Shown here in pieces: positions 34,780 to 44,021 of a DNA stretch of 64,000 nucleotides (its first letter is position 1; each line of letters opens with the position of its first letter). The position numbers were made by a program, and so were the translations under genes. A model generated the notes under the pieces. It searched no databases. It was not told where the DNA came from and saw only the letters and a program-made list of their open reading frames with translations. This stretch comes from Antarcticibacterium flavum. Its GTDB lineage: Bacteria; Bacteroidota; Bacteroidia; Flavobacteriales; Flavobacteriaceae. Where the stretch lies: contig NZ_CP040812.1 in assembly GCF_006159205.1 (NCBI RefSeq), positions 2,976,001-3,040,000 on the forward strand, read 5' to 3'.

Positions 34780-35211
34780 ATGAAAAAGTCTATTAAAGTT
34801 CTTACAGGAATGTTTTTGATTGGGATTTCACTTCTTTCCTGCAATTCAGCTACAGAAAAGGAAAAAGCAGTCGAAAAGGGAATTGCCGTCGGCGAAAACA
34901 ACCAGATAAGCTATCAGGTTGGCGACCACTTGCCAAACGATTTGGTATGCATGGTAAACAATGCCTATATGGGCAAACCACAACTTCCTGTGCCCGTAGA
35001 AGGTAAAACCTATTATGGCTGTTGTGATATGTGTGTGGGAAAGTTAAATAACGATGAATCTGCGAGAATGGCACAAGATCCATTTACAGGGAAACCCGTG
35101 GATAAATCTACTTCATACATTGTATTAACCAGTAAGGAAGGAGCAGTTGCTTATTTTGAATCAGAGGAGTCTTATAAGGATTATAAAATAAAAAACAAAT
35201 CCATACAATAA
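34780..35211 (+). CDS. MlpB/TRASH-like lipoprotein with Cys cluster
   Basis: The 143-aa lipoprotein has its lipobox at LLSC (about residue 21), then VGDHLPNDLVCMVNNAYMGK, YYGCCDMCVGKLNND and DPFTGKPVDKSTSYI. The VCMV and GCCDMC cysteines recall TRASH/YHS metal-binding modules, and the gene is often called MlpB in flavobacteria. A frameshifted copy lies at 1-320. It is probably a periplasmic Cu(I) chaperone or sink, inferred from the cysteines and neighbours. Confidence 0.8.
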   Translation: MKKSIKVLTGMFLIGISLLSCNSATEKEKAVEKGIAVGENNQISYQVGDHLPNDLVCMVNNAYMGKPQLPVPVEGKTYYGCCDMCVGKLNNDESARMAQDPFTGKPVDKSTSYIVLTSKEGAVAYFESEESYKDYKIKNKSIQ

Positions 35212-35509
35212 TTGATAAGAAATAGACTATCCCTTTGATATAAAGATTAATTGAACGAGGATGGAATATTAAAATATGTTTGCGAATACTAAAGTGATTT
35301 TTAAGAATTGATTTGAATATTCTCGGTCAATAGTCTTGAACGTTAGCTGGAAATATAATTATTGAAATGAAAGATAATTTCTTATGTGTATAGGATTGAA
35401 AATGGTTTTGAATCGATTAGCAGTCCTGGAATAATTTTTCGGAAGCAGTGAAGCTTTAAAAAATATTCATCACCTATATTAATTAATTTAACAGTAGTTG
35501 GTTATCAAT

Positions 35510-36079
35510 ATGGAAGAAAAAGTACTCAACATAAAAAATGTAGTTTGTCAGCGGTGCAAAAGCAGCGTCAGGGAAATATTGGAAGGATTAAAAATCCCCT
35601 ACCAGGAAGTGTCCCTGGGACAAGCGGTACTGGAAAGGCCTCTTAATTCAGGGGAATTGTCTGCCATTAAAGAAGAATTCCACCGGGTAGGCTTTGAGAT
35701 ACTTTTCGATAAAAATGAGCGGCTTGTGAACAAGATAAAATCAATTATTATAGCACGTATTTATAAAGAGGAAAACTTTGGCAGTGGAAAGTTGTCAAAA
35801 GTCTTAAGTGAAAATCTTTATTACGACTACAGTCATCTCACCCGGGTCTTCACAGCAATAGAAGGTAAGAACATACAGGAATTTCAGAATCAGGTTAAAA
35901 TAGAACGCACAAAGGAATTGCTTGAAAATAATGAGCTCAACATTTCAGAAATTGCCAGGGAAACTGGGTACAGCAGTGCAACTTACCTTGCGACTCAATT
36001 TAAAAAGATGACAGGCGTAAGTCCTTCCGAGTATAGGTTTCAAGAACGTAGGAGAACAGTTGACCTGGATGAAATTTAA
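35510..36079 (+). CDS. AraC-family regulator with N-terminal HMA-like sensor
   Basis: ATG 35510 is preferred over the upstream TTG 35498. Residues 1-70 look like an HMA fold (VLNIKNVVCQRCKSSVREIL) with Cys13 and Cys16 in a C-x-x-C position. Residues ~85-185 are an AraC DNA-binding domain with two helix-turn-helix units (KLSKVLSENLYYDYSHLTRV and ISEIARETGYSSATYLATQF, then KKMTGVSPSEYR). The fusion suggests direct sensing of Cu(I). It stands alone between the MlpB operon and the TonB receptor operon. A decayed copy is at 39760. Confidence 0.85.
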   Translation: MEEKVLNIKNVVCQRCKSSVREILEGLKIPYQEVSLGQAVLERPLNSGELSAIKEEFHRVGFEILFDKNERLVNKIKSIIIARIYKEENFGSGKLSKVLSENLYYDYSHLTRVFTAIEGKNIQEFQNQVKIERTKELLENNELNISEIARETGYSSATYLATQFKKMTGVSPSEYRFQERRRTVDLDEI

Positions 36080-36267
36080 AAAATAGGTACCATGTGAGCA
36101 AGAAAAAATTTTTCTACTTAACTTAAAAAGTCACGGCATGAACCCTTTCCGGTATAAAATTTAAAATGTAAAAAGGCACAGTTATTTCAATATTTTTTCA
36201 GTATTAATTTTTGGTTTCCAGTAGTTGTACACTTGGTTTTATTATATTTGTGCCAACATTTTTTTTT

Positions 36268-36573
36268 TTGCAGAAAATAGTATTGCATAGCATCACATTA
36301 TTCTTGTTGACCCTTTTTATTACTCTAAAAGTGGCAAACCTCCATTCGTTTGTCCGTTTTGTTCAGGACAATACAGAGATAGTGGATTGTGGGATATGCG
36401 AAGATTTCCAGAAGACCAATAATATAGAATTTATTGATCCTGCTGATAAAGACATTGATTTTCTTCCTTTTTCAATGATTCGGTCTCAAAAAGACATTGA
36501 GATTTATTTTTACCATCTTGAATTCGAATACTATGGCTTTTATTATAATAAGCCACCCCCTTCACTAGCTTAA
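36268..36573 (+). CDS. Small secreted/membrane protein upstream of the TonB receptor, ~101 aa
   Basis: A TAnnTTTG element (TATATTTG) lies at 36243-36250, so the in-frame TTG at 36268 is the likely start rather than TTG 36211. The product has an N-terminal hydrophobic segment (LHSITLFLLTLFITLKVANL), then FVRFVQDNTEIVDCGICEDF with a C-x-x-C and an end YNKPPPSLA. The arrangement recalls HYC-type partner proteins (Cys pair, PP near the end) but is not a clear match. It precedes the TonB receptor by 97 nt. Confidence 0.55.
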   Translation: MQKIVLHSITLFLLTLFITLKVANLHSFVRFVQDNTEIVDCGICEDFQKTNNIEFIDPADKDIDFLPFSMIRSQKDIEIYFYHLEFEYYGFYYNKPPPSLA

Positions 36574-36670
36574 ATTTTTGTATCCGCAAAGAAAGTGTTC
36601 AGCTTTCCTTTTCACCTTTTTCATCTCCATCATCTAATTAATATCCTTTAACCTGGTCTCATTCATTATT

Positions 36671-39072
36671 ATGCTAAAATTTATTGTTTCTGTAATTTTT
36701 TTTGCAGGATGCTTCTCAGCATATTCGCAAAATTGCGGTTTTGACCTTTCCGGCAGAGTGACGGATATTCACGATGGCTCTGTGTTGCCCAATGCCGTTA
36801 TCCAGATAAAAAGTTTGCAAAAAGGAACCGTTTCAGACTTAGAAGGAAAATACAGGCTGGATGGTATATGTGAAGGCACTTACGAGGTCGAAATTTCACA
36901 TCCGGAATGCAAAACAATTTCCCGTAACATTACAATCCAAGGAAATACCTCCCGCAATTTTAAACTGGAACATCACCTGGAAGAATTAAATGAGATACTA
37001 ATATTAGGCGATGTCTTTGTCAATTCTTCGGTACCCGAAAAAACATTGCGCGCTGAAATTATTGAACAATACAGTAATGCTTCCCTGGGCGATGCCCTAA
37101 AAGAAATTAGCGGGGTCTCATCCCTTAATACCGGAAATACCGTGGTAAAACCGGTAATTCATGGTTTGCACAGTAGCAGGGTTGTAATAATAAATAATGG
37201 GGTTCGCATGGAAGATCAGCAATGGGGGTGGAACACGCACCCAATATTGATATTAACACGGCAGATAGGTTAACGGTCATAAAAGGGGCTGCGGCTTTGC
37301 AGTACGGCGGTGATGCCATTGGGGGCGTAATAATAGTGGAGCCTAAAAGGCCACCCATTAAAGATACTATTATGGGGAAGACTATAATGAATGCTGCCAG
37401 CAATGGCCGGAGCACAGGTTTGACCAGCAATTTATTGAAGTCCTATGAGACCGGACTATATTGGAAAGTGCAGGGAACTCTCAAATATATGGGCGATTTG
37501 CAGGCCCCCGATTATATCCTTTCCAATACCGGGGTGAGGGAAAAAGATTTCTCAGTGGGCATTGGTCTCAACAGAATAAATTATGGATTTGACGCCTTTT
37601 ACAGCTATTTCAATACCGATATTGGTATATTAAGAGCTTCTCAACTTGGAAATATAACCGACCTGGTGAGGGTAATAAACAGTGGAGAACCAAATTATGT
37701 TGAGGAATTTACCTACGACATAAATGCGCCCAGGCAGGATGTGCAACATCAGTTGGCAAAGATCAATTTTTTTCGGAGATTCAGAAATGCGGGAGAATTA
37801 AAAATGCAGTATTCTTTTCAGTTCAATGAACGGAAGGAATTTGACATAAGGCGCGGTGCTGCTCGCGATCGGGCCTCGTTGGACCTGGCATTACAGACGC
37901 ATAACCTGCAAACAAGCTTTAACTGGGACCAAATCGACAACTTTGAATCTACTTTTGGCATTAATCTTTCTTTCCAGAACAATTTTGCAGATCCCGCTAC
38001 CGGGGTGCGTAGGTTAATCCCCGATTATAACCTGTTCTCAGCTGGGGCTTTTGCTCTGGGATCTTATTTCCTTAACAACGATTTTACCATTGACGCTGGT
38101 TTTCGATACGATTTCAACCAAATTGATGCCGAAAAGTTTTATTTGAAATCCCGTTGGCAAGAACGTAACTACGACGAAAATTATTCCAATTTGATCATTG
38201 AGGATTTTGGCTCGCAATGGCTCACTAACCCCGTCTTCAATTACCAAAACTTTTCGGCCAGCCTGGGAGGTAATTACCAATGGAAACAAAATTTTAGCAT
38301 GGTTATGAATCTGAGTGCGGCTTCCAGGATGCCCAATCCTTCAGAACTTTTTAGTGACGGGTTGCACCATTCGGCAGCCACCATTGAACTGGGTGATTTG
38401 AGCCTGCAACAGGAAAAGGCCTATAAAGCTTCCCTTGGTTTTGAAGGCAGGTTTGACAACGTAGATTTTTCGGTAAATCCGTATATAAACCACATCAGGG
38501 ATTTTATTTTTCTGGAACCATTGGGAATCGAGCAAACCATTCGAGGGGCTTTTCCCGTGCACCAATATAAACAAGTCGATGCACGCCTGTTTGGGATAGA
38601 TATCAATATTGATTTTCAATTTTTAGAAATGTTTAATTATACCACCCGTTTTGCATATGTCAATGGACAGGATATTGAAAACAACCGGCCAATAATTGAT
38701 ATGCCCGCCCCAAATTGGTCAAATAAAATTCAATATTACAATCAAAGCTTAAAGGACTTAAAGATAGGTCTGGGCAATGACCTGGTTTTTAAACAAACCC
38801 GGTATCCGAATAATGATTTTACGGCAAATATTCCGGTGGATGGGGAATTGACCCCCACTTTGGTTGAAATCAGTCAACCACCCGAGGGATATAATTTGTG
38901 GTATTTTGATTCTGAAGTAAAACTACCCTTAAACAACCGGAGCAATCTTGGGATTAGGTTTTCAGTAAACAATATTTTAAATACCAAGTATCGCGATTAC
39001 CTCAATCGTCAGCGTTTCTACGCCGATGATTTAGGCCGGAATTTTTTAATACAACTTAAATTCAATTATTAA
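36671..39072 (+). pseudogene. TonB-dependent receptor, single-base frameshift in a G-run
   Basis: The first frame (36671-37273) gives a signal peptide, a carboxypeptidase-like repeat (GRVTDIHDGSVLPNAVIQIK) and the start of the plug (SLGDALKEISGVSSLNTGNT, then GLHSSRVVIINNGVRMEDQQ, W). It loses frame at the G5 run 37224-37228. The next frame (stop 39072) continues GVEHAPNIDINTADRLTVIK and the full beta-barrel, ending NFLIQLKFNY. Adding one G would restore a ~800-aa receptor. It may be a sequencing error, a recent mutation or a switchable tract. The substrate is likely a metal complex, judged from the neighbours. Confidence 0.85.
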
Positions 39073-39090
39073 TTTCAAATATCTTTTACT

Positions 39091-39663
39091 ATGAAAACGA
39101 TTAAATTTTTATCCATGTTTGCTATTGCAGGAGCTTTATTAACTTCCTGTTCGAGCGACGATGACAACACTCCCGAGCCTGTAAACGAAGAGGAGGTAAT
39201 TACAACATTAAGGGTGACGTTGGTTCCTGAAGAGGGAGGGGAAACCATTATTATGGAATACCGGGATTTGGATGGTGATGGACCTACAGCTCCTGTAATC
39301 ACAGTATCGGGTAATCTGGCTGCAAATACTATTTATTTCGGTAGCACAGAAGTTTGGAACGAACTTGAGGAGCCGGCTGATAACATTACACTCGAAGTTG
39401 CTGAAGAAGCTGATGAACACCAGTTTTTTTACAACCCCGGTAGTGGTTTGGATGTTCGGATAATTTATACCGATGAGGATGACAATGGAAATCCTGTAGG
39501 AATTAATTTTACAATGACAACAATGGAAGCAAGTGAAGGTACTTTAACCGTCACCTTAATTCACCTGCCCAATAAAGATGCTGAAGGTGTAGCCGAGGGG
39601 GATGTTACCAATGCAGGTGGGGAGACCGATGCAGAAGTTACCTTTAATGTAACTGTGGAATAA
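39091..39663 (+). CDS. Lipoprotein partner of the TonB receptor
   Basis: The 190-aa lipoprotein has a lipobox (IAGALLTSC, about residue 20) followed by an acidic linker (SSDDDNTPEPVNEEE), then beta-rich sequence (ITTLRVTLVPEEGGETIIME, ADNITLEVAEEADEHQFFYN, TLTVTLIHLPNK). Similar genes next to TonB receptors in flavobacteria are labelled type 1 periplasmic binding fold superfamily. It begins 18 nt after the receptor and ends at a strong terminator. It probably sits on the cell surface or periplasmic face and helps the receptor. Confidence 0.75.
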   Translation: MKTIKFLSMFAIAGALLTSCSSDDDNTPEPVNEEEVITTLRVTLVPEEGGETIIMEYRDLDGDGPTAPVITVSGNLAANTIYFGSTEVWNELEEPADNITLEVAEEADEHQFFYNPGSGLDVRIIYTDEDDNGNPVGINFTMTTMEASEGTLTVTLIHLPNKDAEGVAEGDVTNAGGETDAEVTFNVTVE

Positions 39664-39693
39664 ACTCGTAGTAATTTAAAATCTATTTCAATC

Positions 39694-39724
39694 CTGCCGG
39701 TCTCTCAAAGCCGGCAGTTTTTTT
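39694..39724 (+). terminator. Rho-independent terminator after TonB operon
   Basis: CTGCCGG (39694-39700), 10-nt loop, CCGGCAG (39711-39717) and seven T. Strong and classical. Confidence 0.9.
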
Positions 39725-39759
39725 ATGTTCCCTTTTGCTACCTTCTACTGAAACCAGAA

Positions 39760-40154
39760 ATGAAATATCTTAATATAATTAATGCAGTCCGTCAGTGGTG
39801 TAAAATAGCCTTAAGAAATACTGGAAGGACTGGAAATTTCCTATCAGGAAGTTTTTTTGGGGCAAGAATTTCAAGGGCTTGGCTTCGAAATTCTCTCTAA
39901 TAAAAATGAGAGGCTTGTCACCTTACCAGATTTTTCACAGCAAGACCTTACAAGAATTTCAAAATCAAATCAAGATAGAACGCACAAAGGAGTTGCTTGA
40001 TTATAATGAGCTCAACATTTCAGAAATTGCCAGAGAAATAGGCTATAGCAGTGCAACCTATCTTGCTACTCAATTTAAAAAAATGACGGGTATAAGTCCT
40101 TCTGATTATAATAATCAGAAAGAGAAACGTGAAATTGACCTAAATCAATTTTAA
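39760..40154 (+). pseudogene. HMA-AraC regulator, decayed copy
   Basis: From ATG 39760 the sequence parallels the intact gene at 35510: LNI-INAVRQWCKIALR, then EILEGLEISYQEVFLGQ in a shifted frame, GFEIL and NKNERLV. The next part is missing and homology resumes with LQEFQNQIKIERTKELL, ISEIAREIGYSSATYLATQF and KKMTGISPSDY to TAA 40152-40154. Two internal deletions (after LGQ, and of most of the first helix-turn-helix) and frameshifts destroy it. The first Cys of the metal motif is also lost (RQWC). Confidence 0.85.
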
Positions 40155-40384
40155 GTTAAAAAGGTGATTTTTAAATATTTAGATAAAGTATAAGCATTGT
40201 AATAATTTTTAGTTTGCACCGAAGGGGGAAACACGCTTAGTTTCTTAATTTTACACTCTTTACCAACCACCGATTGATTAAATAACATTATTACACAGCC
40301 AGCGAGTTCAGCCTATCCTAATTTCTAAATTTTGCTTCTTTTGTGGGCAAAAAATGATTTTAGAGTATAAAACGCTATAAATTA

Positions 40385-40414
40385 AAAACCGCCTAAAAAT
40401 TATTTTTTAGGCGG
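40385..40414 (-). terminator. Terminator of the DUF305 gene (minus strand)
   Basis: CCGCCTAAAAA (40389-40399) pairs with TTTTTAGGCGG (40404-40414). Read on the minus strand it ends in a T-run, 25 nt after the DUF305 gene stop. Confidence 0.85.
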
Positions 40415-40438
40415 CTTACTTTATTAATTTAAAAAAAT

Positions 40439-41917
40439 CTACTCCATTGGAGAACCATGTTCTTCGATAAAACTTTCCAACTCCACAATACCCTGTTGTT
40501 GGCTGTCGATAATCATCCTTGCTTCCTCGCGAGTCATTTCATGAACGCCATACTCCAGTTCTATTAATGACAAATCTATCGCACCCTGGTGATGGGGGAT
40601 CATCTTTCTGGCAAAATCATAATCTGGATCTCCTGTATATGGAATAGAAGTCATTTCTACTTCCATCTCTTCCATAGCAGCTTCCATTTCTTCTATATAT
40701 TGGGTATCTGATATAGGCTCAGGCTCTCCATGTTGTTCTAGAAAGTTTTGTAGACGGTTTATACTTTCCGGGGCTGATGTAAGGGTTTGCTCGGCCATAT
40801 TACGCATTTCCTCATGGTGGCCATACTCTAATTCTATTTCTGCCAAGGCTATTTCACCTCTATGGTGAGGTATCATCTTTCTGGCAAAATCATAATCTGG
40901 ATCCCCTGTATATGGTATAGCATTAATTTCCTCCATCATATTCTCTATGGCCGCTTCCATTTCGGCTACATACTCTTCGTTCACCCCCTCTTCCACACAA
41001 TTAAAACGTAGGTGTTCATAATCAATATTATCATTCCCGTCAAAATGGGCCTCAATATCATTTTTATTCAGAGTACCTGATAAAACTTTATGTTCCACAC
41101 TATCATAATTAGCTTCCCAATCCAGCAGAGTAACTTCATAATATATATAATCCTCATTAGCACCTTCGTTGTAAGGCAAAGCAACGCACAGAGGTGATGC
41201 AAAGAAATCTCCATGGTCGTTAACACCAACAGTAGGCTCAAGATCATTATAGAGTTGTATTCCCGTATTATCTGTTCCTAGCCACACATCCAGACTATAA
41301 TTGGCGGTGAAATGTCTTCCACTATCATCACAATAATTGGCGAAGAAGCAAAATTCTACAGCTTGATTAGTATCAAGCTCAAAGAACAAATAACCATATT
41401 GATTTACATCCCTGTTATCATAACACAAGACAGGTACCTCCACATATTTTTTGACGCCTGCACCTAAGTCTATAGATAATGGCAGGGGAGTATCGACAAA
41501 ATTTGCAAGATCACCACCTCTTGGAGCTAACCAGATTAAATCCCCATCTGCATTATAGACAGAAAAATGATCCAGGTTGTAGGTTCCGGGATCTAATTCT
41601 AAAGCAGCATCTTCAACGGTAAAATTTTGGCCAGATGCAAGGTCTATCCTGTATGGATTATTTGAGGTTCCCACCACCTCGGTACCTCCCTGCAATAGGA
41701 TTATTCTAACAAAAGCAGGATCATCATTGGAACATTCGGGTATATCTCCCAATGATTGTTTGGAAGCTGCTCTGTTTGAGACCAGATCATTTACAATAGC
41801 TTCAAATGATAGGGTGGTCTTTTTAGCCTGTGAAATTCCTTCTTCCTCCTTACTACAGGATGTGAAAATCATAGCGAATACTGCTAAAGAAGCAATACAT
41901 AGTTTAAATTTCTTCAT
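40439..41917 (-). CDS. Lipoprotein with DUF4382-like N-terminus and two DUF305 domains
   Basis: The 492-aa lipoprotein has a lipobox Cys at residue 21 (AMIFTSC). Residues ~35-320 form a beta-rich region with LDPGTYNLDHFSVYNADGDL, like DUF4382/DUF4394-type surface proteins. The last ~170 residues hold two DUF305 ferritin-like modules, each with DFARKMIPHH(R/Q)G and IELEYG. The His pairs and Met residues are thought to bind metal in this family. The two modules are also near-identical in DNA, so the duplication is recent. It is one of few island genes on the minus strand. Confidence 0.85.
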   Translation of the reverse strand: MKKFKLCIASLAVFAMIFTSCSKEEEGISQAKKTTLSFEAIVNDLVSNRAASKQSLGDIPECSNDDPAFVRIILLQGGTEVVGTSNNPYRIDLASGQNFTVEDAALELDPGTYNLDHFSVYNADGDLIWLAPRGGDLANFVDTPLPLSIDLGAGVKKYVEVPVLCYDNRDVNQYGYLFFELDTNQAVEFCFFANYCDDSGRHFTANYSLDVWLGTDNTGIQLYNDLEPTVGVNDHGDFFASPLCVALPYNEGANEDYIYYEVTLLDWEANYDSVEHKVLSGTLNKNDIEAHFDGNDNIDYEHLRFNCVEEGVNEEYVAEMEAAIENMMEEINAIPYTGDPDYDFARKMIPHHRGEIALAEIELEYGHHEEMRNMAEQTLTSAPESINRLQNFLEQHGEPEPISDTQYIEEMEAAMEEMEVEMTSIPYTGDPDYDFARKMIPHHQGAIDLSLIELEYGVHEMTREEARMIIDSQQQGIVELESFIEEHGSPME

Positions 41918-41999
41918 ATAAATGTTTTTTGGTTAATAAATTATTGAATAAAATAATATGTAAATCCTAAAGGAGTCTACTTGGTTAATTGAAACGTTT

Positions 42000-42018
42000 G
42001 GGGGGATGGGTTGGGGGG
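42000..42018 (+). other. G-rich tract, possible G-quadruplex
   Basis: Tracts of six, three and six G separated by AT and TT, in the ~290-nt spacer between the divergent DUF305 and Csp genes. It could form a four-tract quadruplex if a G6 run is split. No homologous site was seen elsewhere. Confidence 0.35.
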
Positions 42019-42210
42019 ATTATTTTAATAAAATTCTTACCTCCGTCAGGGAGTTGATTTTTCTGGCTACCCTAAGATAGCTAGTAGAAGAGATGATAAT
42101 TACTAAAAAAATCATAAAGTCTTAATACCTAAGGATTTTACCATAATGTTGATGAACTAGCGCTATCAAAAAATGTAACTTGACTTCAAGTTTAATAAAA
42201 CCAAATAATT

Positions 42211-42531
42211 ATGAGAAATCAAGAATTAATTAGTGCGCTTTACAACTGCGCCGCTCATTGTAACCACTGTGCCGATGCATGTTTGGATGAACAAGACGTA
42301 AAAATGATGGTAAGGTGTATTCGCCTGGACAAGATTTGTGCTACCACGTGTATAGCTACAGCCGAGGCGCTGTCCGTTACTTCACAGGATGTTGCCGGAT
42401 TAGTAAAATACTGCCAGGAGATTTGCAGAAAGTGCGCTGAAGAATGTGAAAAGCATGAGACAGATCACTGTAAAAAATGTGCCGAAGCATGTAGAAAATG
42501 TGAAGAGGCATGTTCAAGGTATGCTGCTTAA
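42211..42531 (+). CDS. Four-helix bundle copper-binding protein (Csp-like, DUF326)
   Basis: The 106-aa protein has no signal peptide and is packed with regularly spaced cysteines: CAAHCNHCADAC, RCIRLDKICATTC, YCQEICRKCAEEC and HCKKCAEACRKCEEAC. This is the pattern of cytosolic Csp3-type copper storage proteins, in which Cys lining a four-helix bundle hold many Cu(I) ions. It sits alone between a divergent DUF305 gene and the APC permease, ending at a strong terminator. It would buffer cytosolic copper. Confidence 0.92.
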   Translation: MRNQELISALYNCAAHCNHCADACLDEQDVKMMVRCIRLDKICATTCIATAEALSVTSQDVAGLVKYCQEICRKCAEECEKHETDHCKKCAEACRKCEEACSRYAA

Positions 42532-42552
42532 TGGAAGTACAGCTGATAACAT

Positions 42553-42580
42553 AAAGCCCGGGAACCCGGGCTTTATTATT
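42553..42580 (+). terminator. Rho-independent terminator after the Csp gene
   Basis: AAAGCCCGGG / CCCGGGCTTT hairpin (42553-42574) followed by ATTATT; strong GC stem, short loop, weak U-tract. Confidence 0.8.
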
Positions 42581-42628
42581 CATTAATGTTGTTTCTATAT
42601 GGAAGTATTCCTCTACTAAAAATTTCAT

Positions 42629-43960
42629 ATGTCAGAATATAAAAAGAATAGCCTTTCCCTTACTGGTGCCGTAGCCATGGGGACAGGAGTAATGATTGGT
42701 GCCGGGATCTTTGCACTGCTAGGTCAGGTGGCTGAACTCTCAGGAGATTATTTCGCTTATGCCTTTGTTCTGGGAGGTATTATCTCCGGTTTTAGCGCAT
42801 ACTCTTATATAAAAATGTCTAATGCGTATCCTTCAGCAGGAGGGATAGCTATGTACTTACAAAAGGCGTACGGCAAAGGAACTATTACGGCTGCCGCATC
42901 GTTGCTCATGGCCTTTTCCATGGTCATTAATGAAAGTCTTGTTGCCAGGACTTTTGGTAGTTATACCCTGCAGCTATTTGACGTGGGCGAAAACAGCTTT
43001 TGGGTTCCTGTATTAGGAGTTGGACTACTTATAGCTGCATTTGTTATAAATATTCTTGGGAATAAAGCAATAGGAAAAATTTCCCTCTATATGGCAGCGG
43101 TGAAAATAGGTGGTTTAGTAATTTTTGCAGCAGGAGCTTTATGGGCTTCGGGTGTCGATTTAAATGCGGCCGTACCTTCTGAAGATCCAGGTAACCAGTT
43201 TGTGGATTACATTGCAGCCCTGGCACTTTCTATTCTTGCGTATAAAGGTTTTACCACAATTACCAATAGCGGGAGTGAAATCGAAAAGCCTCACAAGAAC
43301 GTGAGTAGGGCCATTGTAATTTCTTTGGCGATTTGTGTGGTGATATATTTTTTAGTAGCTCTGGCTGTAGGATCAAATCTTTCCATTCCTCAAATAATTG
43401 AAGCCAGGGATTACTCTCTTGCGGAAGCGGCACGGCCGTTATTCGGTGATTTTGGATTGTGGTTTACTGTTGGTATCGCAATTGTAGCAACCATTTCCGG
43501 GGTAATCGCGAGTATTTTTGCAGTATCCCGAATGACAGGAATGCTTACGAATATGCATTTAATACCGCATAGCCATCTAGGCATGTCTGGAACAGTACAA
43601 AGGCATATGTTGGTATATACAGTAGTAATTGCAATTATCCTTACTATTTTTTTTGACCTAAGCAGGATTGCTTCCTTGGGGGCTATATTCTACTTAGTGA
43701 TGGATATAATAGTGCATTGGGGCATTTTCCGTTACTTAAAAAAGGAAATAAAGGCCAGATCATCTATTTTAATAACTGCTATAATTTTGGATGCGGTTGT
43801 GCTTGCTGCTTTTTTAACTGTAAAGGCTCAAACAGATATTTTTATAATATATGTAGCTGTACCTTCAATAATACTCATCTTTATTGCTGAATTTTTCTTC
43901 CTTAAAAGCAGCCCCAATAGTGGCAAGGAAACCACTCATAACCATCAAGGAAAAGAATAA
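42629..43960 (+). CDS. APC-family amino acid permease
   Basis: The 443-aa membrane protein has about 12 predicted helices. The first (LTGAVAMGTGVMIGAGIFAL) carries the APC signature G-x-G-x-x-x-G-x-G-I-F, and AYPSAGGIAMYLQKAYG follows, with AYKGFTTITNSGSEIEKPHK in the middle. It imports amino acids or related cations; the substrate is unknown. It lies 61 nt upstream of copA on the same strand and may be part of the same unit. Its reason for being in a copper island is unclear. Confidence 0.88.
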   Translation: MSEYKKNSLSLTGAVAMGTGVMIGAGIFALLGQVAELSGDYFAYAFVLGGIISGFSAYSYIKMSNAYPSAGGIAMYLQKAYGKGTITAAASLLMAFSMVINESLVARTFGSYTLQLFDVGENSFWVPVLGVGLLIAAFVINILGNKAIGKISLYMAAVKIGGLVIFAAGALWASGVDLNAAVPSEDPGNQFVDYIAALALSILAYKGFTTITNSGSEIEKPHKNVSRAIVISLAICVVIYFLVALAVGSNLSIPQIIEARDYSLAEAARPLFGDFGLWFTVGIAIVATISGVIASIFAVSRMTGMLTNMHLIPHSHLGMSGTVQRHMLVYTVVIAIILTIFFDLSRIASLGAIFYLVMDIIVHWGIFRYLKKEIKARSSILITAIILDAVVLAAFLTVKAQTDIFIIYVAVPSIILIFIAEFFFLKSSPNSGKETTHNHQGKE

Positions 43961-44021
43961 ATTAGTCGTTGAATTAAATTGGTACATTATTCTTTTACAA
44001 TTTTTAATTAATTAAAAGAAA

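Noticed and set aside
42144..42172. Operator formed by TTGAT and ATCAA upstream of the Csp gene
   Set aside because: The arms are 11 nt apart, not the 4-nt FNR spacing, and no second copy was found.
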